DNA of 64,000 nucleotides, taken from contig CM059582.1 of NCBI GenBank assembly GCA_030407085.1, forward strand, positions 25,433,001-25,497,000. The letters are read 5' to 3'. The notes below the pieces were generated by a model. The model had not been told where the DNA came from, made no database searches, and saw only the letters and a list, made by a program, of their open reading frames with translations. Origin of the DNA: Trichopria drosophilae (Eukaryota > Arthropoda > Insecta > Hymenoptera > Diapriidae). Within the stretch, counting starts at the first letter, position 1, and each line of letters opens with the position of its first letter. Both the position numbers and the translations under genes were made by a program. Positions 1-11,501 of this stretch are shown here, piece by piece.

Positions 1-1119
1 TGCGGAATTACACCTCCCAGGAAAAATAAAAAAATTTCAGATTGCAGCTTTAAAAATTCTGACTAAATTTTATTAACTTCGTTACTTCACTTCGATCCAG
101 AAGTCGGGACATCGTCCCTTGTAATTAAGAGTCTTAATGGTACTAAAATATTAAAGCAATAGCGATATTCTATAAAGTTAATCGAGAATGCTTGTCGAAG
201 AATTAAGCGCATCCCTCTTAGTATAAAAGAATGATTCGCAGGATTTAATTACGGAAAATTAGCATCATTTTCTAATATTTAAAGTATATCATTCAAGAAT
301 TACGTTTTAAAAGAATTCACTACGAAATTTACCAAAAACCCGTATGTTACATCTAAGTAATTTTTTTAATTTAATTTTTGCTACATTTAACAAATGTTTC
401 TTTTTCTCCATGCCTCTTGCTGACTTTAAAACAATAATTTCTTACACACTAAAACCGATGGAGTGAACCAGAGTCAATTTTCAATCTAATGAATTTTAAA
501 TATTTCAAATTTGAGTGTATTGAGAAACGTTCACATATAGAAATACAGAAAATCAGGATGTAAGTAAAATATGGAAAGCAAAATAATAAGCAGTAGAAAT
601 AAATAAAATAAAGAATATTTTTTAGCGATTTTTAAATTGTCATAATGAAGAGTGGTTGTATACATAAGTACACTGATAATTATGGTCAAACTATCTACAA
701 AATACATTTTATTGACAGTTAATTGGTCTTGGTCTAATGGCACAACAGTTAAAAAATGCAACAAATTGAATTTTTAGGAATGACCCACATCACCAAAAAA
801 AATCTTAAAAAATTTAAGAAACTAGGCTTTAATACATTATAACAATTGGTGAAAAAACATATGGTGCTCTTCTTCATAAAATTAAAAAAAAAATTTTTGT
901 ATATTTAGGTCCCGAAAACGAATTGTAGGATATTAAATTATTTTAGGATATTAGTATTAATGTATAAGAAACAGTGTTAAATTACATCTTAAATGTTAGC
1001 TTCATGAATCTTTTCAGATTTTTTCATGAACTAGTTTATTAACAAAAACAAAAATAAAAAAATGTTCAGCTCCCAAAGGGCGAGAGAAGTTCTGGAGATA
1101 TGGGGCCTGTGCCTTAATT
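1..1119. other. AT-rich DNA without recognised gene
   Basis: Very AT-rich sequence with many A and T runs. The only open frame of note, a 77-codon frame on the minus strand near 531-764, is rich in Y, F, L and I and resembles nothing I know. I see no RNA gene or clear repeat boundary here. Confidence 0.6.
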
Positions 1120-1480
1120 TAGAACCTCAAAATACCTTTCAGCAGGCGTAAAATAGCTTTTTCATCACACTGGGACGAAAACAGCAACTTTCCTCCCTCG
1201 GGAAGTAAAAAAGAATGCCTCCCTTGGTGAGTAATATACTATTTTACGCGTCCTTTTGCAGGCGTAAAATGGTCATTTCACTACCCAGATATTAGATAGG
1301 GATTTTGTTCAGTCATACTTTGTAAAAAGAGCCATTTTCGCACCTTCGGAATCGAAAAATATTGTTCGCGCCACGGGCGTAAAACATTTATATTATGCCC
1401 TTGAGACAAAAAGTAGTATTTTATCTAACCAAATAAAAAAAAACCTGGGGCAGGGGCATTTTACCGTTCTTAACCGTGGA
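1120..1480. repeat. GCGTAAAA hairpin repeat, copy 1
   Basis: Repeated GGCGTAAAAT and ATTTTACGC blocks on both strands (for example near 1147, 1230-1240 and 1260-1270) make the segment self-complementary. The stretch around 1347-1385, reading ATCGAAAAATATTGTTCGCG then CCACGGGCGT, recurs almost unchanged near 35330-35358, so the two places are copies of one interspersed family. No coding capacity is visible. Confidence 0.6.
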
Positions 1481-3005
1481 TACGCTTTCAAATTCGGTGT
1501 ATTGAGCATGAATTTATAAAAACAACTTTTGAAATAACCCATGAGATATCAATCAGTTTGTATGATTGAACGAGTAAACCATTAAATTGGTTGATTAATT
1601 ACTTGTACGATCGTGTTCACTCCATTCAATATTTTTATTGAAATTTTGAAATAGTTAAATGAACTATTGATATTTCTTTGTACCCAAAACTGGACGTTCT
1701 GTACCACTAAAAATCTTTAACGCTAACAATAATTGTTCATTAATCAGTGAATACTGAATTAGTTTAAGCAACAAATTCCACCCCCTTCTCTAATATTATC
1801 GAATTTCCATACTGTCATTATAAATAAAATACTACGCCAGTATCATCACCTGCTTGGAGTATTCATTCAGTATATCTACTATTGCCATTCCCCCGAAAAC
1901 GACCCTTGGGAATACCCGTCCGTGACGTGTGAGGAAGCACCAATGAGCCAATTCTTTGGGGGAATGAGAAAGGACCTCTCCAACAGAAGTTTTAGTCGTT
2001 GCAAAGCTATTCACGAAGGATAGGTACGATATGAGCTTACGTGCTTAAATTTAGCATTTTTTAGTAATATAATATGTTACAAAAAACTTTCAACATTCAA
2101 ACTGTGAACAATCATAGTTGAGTAGTATTTAGTTTATACTACAAAAAACAATTTCTCTGATAAAAAGAAGGCCTCAATATACAACAAAAATTGTATTTTT
2201 GATAGTAAGAGTTTATTAGTTAAGAAGAAATTATTCAATTACACTTAAAATTCGTATTATTAAAATTAAAAAAATATTGATTTCAGTAAATGATCATTTC
2301 GTAATAAGCTCGGCAGCTCTGTTAATTAATGAAAACTAATTACTAGTACTAGAATATTTACATAAAAAATTGAATATTATGATGCACTGGACTACTAAGT
2401 CGTAGAGTCATAAGTTCGATCTCTGCCCGGTGAACAATTTTACGATTTCGTTATCGAGCAGCAGCAGTAAGACGAGCTACGGTGTTTGTTTACGTTTTCT
2501 GCACTTTCCAAAATTCTTGACAAATGTCAGGTATGGCATCATATAGAAAAAAGATTGGCAGCTCTCGAACATCTTGTTAATTATAACCATTACAATATGC
2601 CTAATAATATCTAAAAAAAGAGTGAACCCTCACTTTGAATAATAATAAAATAAAATATATAATAACAAAAAATATGTATTTACTTTTTCCGGAAAATGAC
2701 AATTGATTTCGATTGTTCTTACTGTTTTTCTTTCCTAAAATACATTTTATAAACTTATATAAAATTATTGTTGATATGTTTATTATCTTTAATAATTATT
2801 GCGCCATAATGTAATACTTTATAAATGAAAATTAATACAACGAGAACAGCAGATTAAGTATATACGTCCGAGGATCACAAACGCATCCAGCGGCAGCAAT
2901 CGCAAGTGAAGGCTATACTAAAATCAAATTTGCAACCGCGTCGCAGTTCCGTACCGTCCTCCTATATTGATAATTATTTGTATTAAAAATATATCTATGT
3001 ACGTC
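1481..3005. other. AT-rich DNA, one GC-richer patch
   Basis: Mostly AT-rich. A patch at about 1832-2014 is clearly GC-richer and is open for 60 codons on the minus strand; I cannot assign it. A T-arm-like string, AGTTCGATCTCTGCC near 2411-2425, lacks a matching A box, so I do not call a tRNA. Confidence 0.5.
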
Positions 3006-3335
3006 TTTTCGGTGCGTAAAGTAAACTTGTGCGTAAAGTTTACTTTACGCACGAAAAAGCCGTACGTAAACAATATTTCGGCACACGTGTGTGTGTGTAA
3101 AGTTCTTTACGCATACGCCCTTGTATCGAAAACTACTATTATGCCATTCGATGCGTAAAATGCTATTTTACACACTTTTGACATTTTTCGGTCGCATTTT
3201 ACGCACTCAAGAGACATAAAATATAGTATGAAACATGTGCGTAAATGTTTATTCTGTGAATGTGATTACGACCCTTCACATTCGTAGAATGAAATTTTAC
3301 GCACTAGTTTCATAATATACTATTATTTGGTAGAC
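3006..3335. repeat. TGCGTAAA hairpin repeat, copy 2
   Basis: Alternating TGCGTAAA and TTTACGCA words, including an immediate hairpin near 3030-3060 (GTGCGTAAAGTTTACTTTAC). The right end near 3300-3325 carries TTTTACGCACTAG followed by CATAATATACTA. Its reverse complement, TAGTATATTATG then CTAGTGCGTAAA, matches the terminus of the 55.7 kb copy apart from a three-base difference. The 63-codon frame across it is a translation of the repeat. Confidence 0.65.
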
Positions 3336-3816
3336 CAACGGAAAGACTGGGTCACCTTGAAAAACATTTATTGACATGTTATCTTGAAAAAATGATTTCA
3401 CCTTTTGCTTGCAACAAAAAATTTGGCGTATGCTCTTGTCGTTCTTACGTTATGATTTATGCAAGAACGCAATCTACTTTGCTCATCTATGTTGACATTA
3501 ACTTTTACAAAACAACAACATCCAAATAATTTTTATACTAAGACATTTTAACGTAATTATGGTTCCTTGTTACGAATATGATGATAGCAATTGGCAGTGA
3601 TACATATTGAAACCTCTATTTTGAAGAAAACACTTTTTACAGTTCAAAATTATACAGTGTGTAGTGGGTGTCAGTGGTCATTACAAAAATGACAAAACAT
3701 TAGTCATTTCTACTCTTTTTGGGACTGTCAAAAATGCATTATTCCTCCCACTAAACGTCACCAATTACACTTCACATCATAAAATGGACTTTTTCTGCAT
3801 CAATAACTTTAATAAA

Positions 3817-3850
3817 CTGAAGATGGCACATATCTTGATGCCGAAACGTA
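3817..3850 (+). ncRNA. hammerhead-ribozyme-like motif (PLE-type)
   Basis: CTGAAGA at 3817-3823 is followed by a hairpin whose stem pairs GGCA (3825-3828) with TGCC (3839-3842), and then by GAAAC at 3843-3847. This order, CUGANGA, stem II, GAAA, is the hammerhead core. Flanking CTTTAATA (about 3807-3814) and TATTAAAG (3849-3856) are perfect complements and close the fold. Hammerhead motifs are known in the terminal repeats of Penelope-like retroelements. I do not see an unambiguous helix III and cleavage triplet, so catalytic activity is unproven. Confidence 0.45.
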
Positions 3851-4245
3851 TTAAAGAAGAAACTTTTAGTTACTTATTTTGAATCCTGGGACCGACTTAA
3901 CCAAGAAAAAAAATTCTTGGAAGGAATTTTTTAAACATTTTTTCCAACATTTATTAATACAAGCGGTCAAGAAGCAATCCACTTGTATCAGGATGAACCA
4001 AAATCCTGATATATCTCTTACTTTTTACAGTTTATTTCATTTACTTCGACAAATACGAGGTCTAAAAAAAATGATTTGAATAACAAATGCAGGACTTGAA
4101 ATTTTTCACAAAAAAAGTTCTAATGAGTTCTATTCGTAATATCAGTGAAAATTCCGGAAAAAGAAGTCATGAGAGTGATCAGCACTGAGGCAGTTACAAG
4201 TATCCGTTTTTGTTGTGGGTTTGATATGACCTCAAATGCAGAGTA

Positions 4246-4379
4246 ATTAGGTTAGGTTAGAATAAAAAAGGAGGGTCTACAAACAGAGGGACATATGAAC
4301 AGAAGCACATATACTACTCCTGGGTTCTACCAATGCATACATAGAGCCTCTACTTGTGCTAGTCTAACCTAACTAATCC
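4246..4379. repeat. small inverted repeat with TTAGG-type ends
   Basis: The left end reads ATTAGGTTAGGTTAGA. The right end, CTAGTCTAACCTAACTAAT, is its imperfect reverse complement. About 130 bp lie between the outer ends with no coding potential. The arms happen to contain the insect telomeric unit TTAGG; the structure looks like a miniature inverted-repeat element rather than a telomere relic. Confidence 0.45.
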
Positions 4380-4654
4380 ACATAGTTTTGTTGCCTTTGA
4401 ACTCATGTAGAATTTTACACTCCAGACACTTCTTTATTTTACTATGTCAGCGTAACTAACATGATTTTGTGGAGATATGGAGCCAACATTAAAATTGGAT
4501 CTTTGTAATTGCCGCAATGCTGATTACACTCATGTGGCGACTCCAATTTATCTGGCTGCCAATTTTTATCATTATATTCGTAGACAAGGGTAAAAAACAC
4601 TTAAAAATTACCTAATATAACAATTATTTGGATGTTATAGTTTTATAATAGTAC

Positions 4655-4945
4655 AATGTGCAATTTGGGAAGCGAAATAGGTGTTTGCCGACGAGGGCGA
4701 GTTTGACGCCCGAGCGCGGTCGGCATTTCGCACGAGTCTACAAATACCTATTCTCCTTTGTTGCACATACTATTTTCTCATACGAGGGCATGCTATTTTG
4801 CTCCCTCGATATAGAGAGCAAAATAGTATTTTGCGCTCAGAATGCGAGAAACTTATTTTGCCCCGGATATGTTTATTTTGCTCCCTGAGGAGAGAATGTG
4901 CTATTTTGCTCCCCACAATTTAGGGCGCAAAATAACAAAGTTTTT
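4655..4945. repeat. hairpin repeat, GCAAAATA variant, copy 3
   Basis: Multiple TATTTTGCTCCC and GAGCAAAATAGTATTTTGCGC blocks in opposite orientations. A GC-rich core at about 4685-4730 (CGACGAGGGCGAG, GCGCCCGAGCGCGGTCG-like) can fold back on itself. The layout parallels the copy at 55.1-55.7 kb, which has a similar GCCCGAGCGGAGCGAG core. The overlapping 76- and 80-codon frames are repeat translations. Confidence 0.6.
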
Positions 4946-5579
4946 CTCAACGTAGGTGAGCACAGTGGGTTGTGTTTTTGCAAAAATTATAACGTAAGAA
5001 AGACAAGAGCATCCCCCAATTTTGTTTGTTGGAAATAAAAGTTTTCAAGGTCAAGTTTTTCATAAATTGTCAATTTTTTAAAATTATTTTATTTTTCTAT
5101 AAAAGTACTTAATTTTATGAAAAAATTGCAAGCAGTCTCATTTAAAGGGGATCATACAGATATCGCAATTTTAAGAAATTCAGTAATCGTGACGTTAAGG
5201 CCACCATTTTACAAATATTGAAAAAAAAAATTTTTCATAAAATATTTCATTTTTGTTGAATTCCGCGACATGAACCACACTTTTTTACATGTAATCCAAT
5301 TCTAATTTACATTCATTCTTGTTTCAATGTAATGGTTTGATAAGTTCATTTTTTATATTATTTATATATTTTTTAATTTTTTTATTAGTTTTCGTTAAAA
5401 CCTGAAAAATATGTTATGAATTATATTCGTAGTATATATATTGCATGATACGTATTTTATTTATTAATTCTTGTGTTGAGTGTTGATTTTGTGAAATGTT
5501 GAATTTGTTTTCTGTTGATTATTCATGTAATTCACGTCTATACATATTTGTGTAAGTTTGTACCTTGTCTTACAACTTT

Positions 5580-5735
5580 TTTTCATACAGAGTGCGTAAA
5601 GTACAACATAGCGTATGTTTGACATTTTTTAAACGTACACTTGCATTAAAAAATTTTGCTCGGCGCATGTGCGAAAATGTTTTCGTATACGTAAAAGTAT
5701 TTTTACGCACTTGTTCCGCATGTGATATTATACCA
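5580..5735. repeat. TGCGTAAA hairpin repeat, partial copy 4
   Basis: AGTGCGTAAAGTACA at the left and AAAGTATTTTTACGCACTTG at the right face each other about 150 bp apart, with CTCGGCGCATGTGCG between. It is short and degenerate. The 130-codon frame over 5565-5957 runs through it and resembles no protein family I know. Confidence 0.5.
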
Positions 5736-6069
5736 AAAACTATAAAACGAAAAATCGAAAATATATTTCTGACCCATCAGACATTTTCTTATCAACGGAC
5801 AGTTATGCCTATTTACATATTAAGTACATTACGTCAAATGCACTCTGCAGATAATCTGGCTTACGTTCGGGAGCTGTGCGCCCTTCTCTGTACGCTAAAT
5901 GATTTGCGGTATAACGATGTACTTTTCCCCTTCATCCGAATTTTATGGAACACGTGATTATCGATAAAAAATGTCATGTTTTATCATTTTTAGCATATAA
6001 GGGATATTAGATAATTGTATTCAATTGAGTTTTAATTAACACAACTGAATTAGTTGAATTAACACAACC

Positions 6070-6650
6070 GAAAGGTACTTTCGAAAACCGGATGAACTGA
6101 AATATTGTACTAAAAATAACTTCATCTATATCGAAGCAATATTAAAACCAATATGGACATATGGGATCCAGTTGTGGGGATCGGTTTCAAATTCGAACAT
6201 CGAAATACTAGAAAGATTTCAATCGAAAGTTCTTCGTAATGTTAGACCCTCCATGGCACGTAACCAATGAAATAATTAAAAACGACCTAAAGATACCAAG
6301 TGTCAAGGAAGAAATAGTTAACTTCGGAAAGAAATACTCATCAAGATTACTTCATCACCCTAACCCACTAGCCACTAGGCTACTTCAAGCAGTAAATGAT
6401 ATACGCAGATTAAAAAGAAACAAGCCGATGAACTACGCAAGATTTGAAAACCCATAAATAATGTTAATATTTTCATAAAACAAAACTTTAGGAACTAATG
6501 TCTGCGATAGTCGATTTATTTATATATAAATTGCGCAATGATGAGAGTTAATGGGCAATCATCTTCGTGTTACTGTTGTAATCAGTTAAACTACTTACTT
6601 ATTACCTAATATAAAGGTAGATTGTAAATGTATGGGACAATAAAAAAAAA
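6070..6650 (+). mobile_element. jockey-type LINE, 3' end remnant (frameshifted)
   Basis: This is the C-terminal end of a jockey-type non-LTR reverse transcriptase ORF2 followed by its 3' UTR. One frame (from about 6112) reads ILKPIWTYGIQLWG and then NIEILERFQSKVLR, both classic for the family. After position about 6238 the match moves to another frame: PPWHV, then IPSVKEEI, HHPNPLA and RRLKRNKP up to a stop at 6457. So one frameshift splits the thumb/C-terminal domain. The 3' UTR runs to an A9 run ending near 6650, a normal LINE tail. The catalytic palm and the endonuclease are absent, so the copy is 5'-truncated and dead. The family call rests on remembered motifs and is secure at the LINE level. 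Confidence 0.85.
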
Positions 6651-7839
6651 GTTTTATGAACCCATAAATAAACAACTTTATTTTATAGTTATATACTTAG
6701 TGTACAATCATAGAATAGGTTGTACTAAAGGTGAGGAAGAGAAGGGGAACTTGACCCTATCATCACTAAACAAATATTGTTTTAATAGCACCGAGGTCGT
6801 CTAAAAATTGTTTATAATAAACGACACTTTGTCGATAGACGGATTCTGGTTGTTGCTTATTTTATTTCCATTTATAAGTAGTAGTTAAAATATGCAGTCA
6901 AATTCGTAGTTTATTTAAATTAGCTTCTGAATATTCAGATAATGAAAGTCCGTTTTCAAATTGACGTATGAGATAATGAAACTAAATTTCACTATATTTG
7001 ACTAAATGGAAAATAACTACATAACTTTTTTTTTTTAAACCGTACAACAAATTGCAAAGCAGAGTCACAAAAAATTCACAAAAATAGCTAAAATGGTGTT
7101 GAAACAAATTTTTTGTCAGATTGGGATTGAGCGTCAAAAAATCTCTACAAGAATCAACTTCATTTTTTTGTAATAGGCTTTATTGAAATTTCGCAGGCTT
7201 GTGATTTGTCTAGTAACAACACTGAAAAAAAAGTCAAATATTTATCGCATAACTTCACAATGATAGCGGCTAAAACAAAATAAAATTGGTAACATCACTG
7301 CTAAGTTTGTGAAAGTGAATGGATTGAGCACTCTTCGAAGGTTTTGTATAATATTAAATCAATTTTAATAATATTTATTTCTCAATTTAATTTTATTTAC
7401 TAAAATTTTATTGCACTGTAGTATGAAATATTTTGCAGGAAACGTCTTAACACAATAAGGACCAAATGTACATAAATTTAACATGAAGTTTGTCAGTTAT
7501 TTTTTGTATTAAAACGCAAAGAAAAAATTGTTGGAATGGACGTTTTTTATTGTCCAAACCCCGCTCTTTCGTATGATGTACCGCAAATAACGGCAAATTA
7601 AAAAGTAAACAAACTACGAACATTTATTTAACAAAAATCATAATTCTTTTGAGTTTTCTTTTCACTTTTTTATCATTACCCGTATTTCGAATATCTTAGA
7701 TGGGCATAAATTTCGCGTCAAAAATGTTTGGGCTAGAAAATAGAAGTAATGAAAAAAAATGGTTCAAAATGACGGCTTAAAAATGGCTACTAAAGTCTAT
7801 TTTTTGTTCAAAATGATAGTCGCATGTGCTGAATCGACG
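6651..7839. other. AT-rich DNA without recognised gene
   Basis: Low-complexity AT-rich sequence with A and T runs. No open frame worth reporting and no repeat boundary that I can define. Confidence 0.6.
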
Positions 7840-9616
7840 GACTAGAATGAAATCACTTTAAACTTGGTACCCGGAAGTTTTTAGAGTCGGTGATTCCGAA
7901 TTTGAAATTAGTTTTTCAAAATTCAAAATGGCGGATCCAATATGGCGGCCAAATTTTTTTAATTTAATGAAAACGTTTGAAACTTGTTTCTCGGGGGTTT
8001 CTTAGGTTGCTATTATGAATCTGAAATCTGTTTTTCAAAATTCAAAATGGCGGATTCAATATGCAAGGCCAATTTATGGAAATCGATCGAAATCACTTCA
8101 AACATGGTGCTTATTTTTTGTTTAGTAACAGGTTCCAAATTTCATGTTGTTTAATATTTGTTATTTAAATTGCAAAGTGGTTACTTGAACGATTATATCG
8201 TTCTTACAAGCAGTACATGTTTCTCAGCCATAACAATTATTGAAATATTTTTAATGTTGCGCAACTCTCACCGCGTGGAGGTAAACGTGAATTGGAGAGT
8301 CTTTTTTTTTTGTAATTTTTTATTTTTTATTATTGTTGTAATTTTTCAGCAAACACCTTTTCTTAATTTGGTCCGCCATCTTAACCCTGAAACTCCACAC
8401 GTGTGTAAAATCTCATATACGACACACGGGGTCTTCGAGACCCCATCGTGCAAAATGTCTGTTAACTTTTTTTGATATTTATTTATGTAGATTTTTTTCA
8501 ATGTTGTTCAAAGCTTTAGAAACTATGCAGAATTCTTAAGTGTTAAAAGTTCAATTTCAATATTGGATGCAAAATAAAGTGTGTGAAAAAAAAGAAAATA
8601 TGGATTTCCAGAAACAAATTAGTACCAGATTTTTCATTTTTAATATTGTTGCTTAAAAATTGAGTATAGTACTCTGGAGATATATCACTGTAGGTAAAAA
8701 ATAAAATTATATTGAATTGTTTAAAAAAAGGTATTTATTTTGCGATGTGAAGTGTGATTTATTGTGAGAAAAAAATACGTTATAAATAACGTTGCAGCTT
8801 CTTATTAAATTTTATTAAAAAATCGTTTTAATTACCGAAAATGTGTTCAGTTAATACAAAATATAATATAAAGAAATATATAAAAAATATAAAGAAAAAA
8901 AATTGGAAAAAAATAATGTCACTCTGCACCTGCGCAATGAGTGCATAGATACGCGCGGTGCATGTCACATGGGCCTAAGACATGGGACACTGCATTTTCG
9001 TTTTGCGATCTTTGGACAGGCCATCTTTAAACGTTATAAACAAACCCAATAACAGACAACAAAATTATTACCACCGTACATGATTATATTTACCTTCAAA
9101 ATTGATAAAACACTATTAAAAAACGACAAAAAATATTACTCCAATTTACACACAAAAAAAACGCGTTGATGACACACTGGGGTACTCCGGACCCCACTTT
9201 AATTTTGAAGAGCTCGAAATAGTTGCTGCGGCAGAACTGACTACTGATAAGTGTAGAGACAGGTAGTTCAAACCCACAACTATAATCAGAGAGAACTATG
9301 AGTTCCATTTTGGCGGAAACATTTGAAAATTTGTCATTGAAAAAGGTCTGGGGTCTTACGGACACTGCGTGGCATTTAAGGGTTCAATTTTGAAAATCTA
9401 ACGTCATATTTGGAATCAACGACCCCGAAAACTTCTGAGTACCCAGTTTCATCCCGATCAAGCACCTTTTTCCTAATTTGGTCCGCCATCATGGGTCCGC
9501 CATTTTGAATTTTGAATATCTGAGGTCATATCCGTAATCAGCGACCTCGGAAACCCCCGAATGAAAAATTCCAACCGTTTTCCATGTAAAGAAAAATGTG
9601 TGCTTCGAAGGGTTAA
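7840..9616. mobile_element. TTAA-type MITE copy, interrupted by another element
   Basis: The left part (about 7840-8110) contains two units of about 120 bp, each with AAAATTCAAAATGGCGGAT and a preceding acceptor like AACTTGGTACCCGG. The right part (8341-8380 and 9387-9616) has the same units inverted (GTCCGCCAT, CCGCCATTTTGAATTTTGA). The right end is CTTCGAAGGGTTAA at 9603-9616. Its complement TTAACCCTTCGAAG matches the terminus of the 49.2 kb copy. TTAA flanks plus CCC-starting ends are the hallmark of piggyBac-type elements; no transposase is present. I cannot define the left terminus. Confidence 0.6.
8381..9386. mobile_element. second TTAA element nested in the MITE
   Basis: The left end TTAACCCTGAAACTCCACAC (8381) and the right end GCGTGGCATTTAAGGGTTCA (ending 9386) are imperfect inverted repeats: CCCTGAAACTCCAC against CCCTTAAATGCCAC. 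TTAA on the left and TTCA on the right would be a target duplication with one change. Removing this block joins GTCCGCCATC to ATTTTGAAAATC, which restores the host repeat's usual order. A GGGGTCT/AGACCCC hairpin sits at 8428-8444 and a GGGGT...ACCCC hairpin at 9179-9195. An 89-codon minus-strand frame inside does not resemble a piggyBac transposase. Non-autonomous piggyBac-type element is the inference. Confidence 0.55.
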
Positions 9617-11501
9617 ATCACTCGGCCTCACGCAAGTTAAAAGTTTCGTGGATTTGGCGTTTTAATAAGCAAAGAAATATACTACGGATATACTTTGAAA
9701 AGACATTATTCTATGATTAATTTCCAAAATGGTGTTGAAAAGTTTGCCATTTGCATTTAATCGTTTTTACATTTCCACTATTTACTGCAATCGCGGTTAC
9801 AGCATTTCGTATTTAATTTTAGTTCAATGCTCTTTACATTATTTAATTTCATTATTTTTTTAGTATATAATTTTGGCTCATGAACACTAAACTGATATGA
9901 TTTGTATATGATTTGTTTATGCATATATGAATTTTATAGGCAATAGTCAACAAATGCGAAAATCTATAAACTAATGTTCTTATTCGTCGTCAACTTGACG
10001 TCGCAGCCCACAACTTTGAAATATAATTGACCTACATAAGTAAATTTAACATTAACACCCTGTAATGCAGCCTTTGAGTGGCAAACTTTAGTGTGCAGGC
10101 CAAAGTCGTAAGTCAGAAGCGCCAATTTAGTGAACATAATAAATAACCACCGTTTAATAATGATCATAACCTATAACATTAATTATAAACCTTTAAGTGT
10201 GTTTTAATATATATTTTCTATATACAACATTTTAATTAAACAGAATTGAAAATATCATTTACAAATCATTAATCCCGTTTTAAATAAATAACATCTTTTC
10301 AGTTTTTTAATAATCAGGAGAGGTTTAATTTGATCTTCCATCAGATGAAAAATGAGTCTCTCCGCAGTTGCATAGAATATAAAAGAAGAGGATATTCATT
10401 AGAAGTTTAAATAGAAAAACATACCAATATGCATTTTAGATATTTATATATAAAGTTACTATCTTCTTTCCGTAAATTATTTAATTATACTTAAGCATAC
10501 TTTAAGAAGTGTTTTTTGTGACTTCTTTTATATCGACAAATGATACTATAAATCATCATGTTTAATACAGAATACTATTAAAATAGTGTTTTTAAATTCC
10601 CAACAAGACTTACAAGTTATATGCGGGTAAAAATCCCTGAAGTGGCTGGCGCCTTCTTTTTCGTTAAAAGAAAGAACATTTCATTGCAAAAACTCGTGTC
10701 TTCTAAACCTTTTATTTGAAAACATTAGACACTTCCAACAGTTTTTTTGAGTAAACTTCTTAATATAAGCATCTTCGTTGCAAAGTATCTCGAAATTTGA
10801 GCCATTATTTGCGTCTATCGATCGTGAACAAGACATTTGTGTCTTACAATCTCAGACATATAATGAAGACGGTAAAAGTGTCTAAATTTAAGTCCTTTTA
10901 GCTAATTTAAAACATTTATGTGTTGAGACACTTCGAAGGCACATGGCCGATTCGAGTATCTTCGTTAATATTCGGCAACTGCTGACTCGAAGCGAAGTCT
11001 TGATAAAAGCTACATAATCTATTCTGTTGATCTGCGGTTGTTCGATTGATGTGGTTCCAACGGTTCATTATTGTGTTCGTAAATCCGAGATTGGTGAAGA
11101 AATTATGTACTGTTGCATAAATGATAAAAGATGCAAAACACTCAAATTAGAACGAAAATTGCAAATAGAACACGAATGTTGATCCATTTTCACAAAAATA
11201 TCTCTTAGGTTATGTATCAACTATCGAGTATTACATTCAGATTGCGATTGAAGACACTTCTAGCGTCTCAAAAGAATTCATTTATAACGTCTTTCTATAA
11301 AACGCCCAGAAATGTCTTAAATGTGAGGACGAAAGTGTCCCAAAATAAGATACCCGTTTTTGCAGTATACTATTTTCTGATCGTTGAATATGCAGTTGAG
11401 TACATAATCTTAGAATAAATAGTTCTATTAAAAGTTTTCGTGAATTACTATGCCATTGATCATAAATTTACAGAAATCGAATCACTTCCACATTTTATGT
11501 A
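9617..11501. other. AT-rich DNA, no gene seen
   Basis: AT-rich. Between about 10640 and 11345 the words GACACTTC and AAGTGTC recur on both strands (near 10728, 10877, 10928, 11252 and 11330), which may be an old degenerate inverted repeat. Nothing is clear enough to delimit. The 67- and 68-codon frames here are unremarkable. Confidence 0.5.

Noticed and set aside
2385..2445. Possible tRNA with a T-arm-like AGTTCGATCTCTGCC
   Set aside because: No A box at the right distance and no cloverleaf could be drawn.
5565..5957. 130-codon plus-strand frame
   Set aside because: The first part is the TGCGTAAA hairpin repeat; no domain or signal seen.
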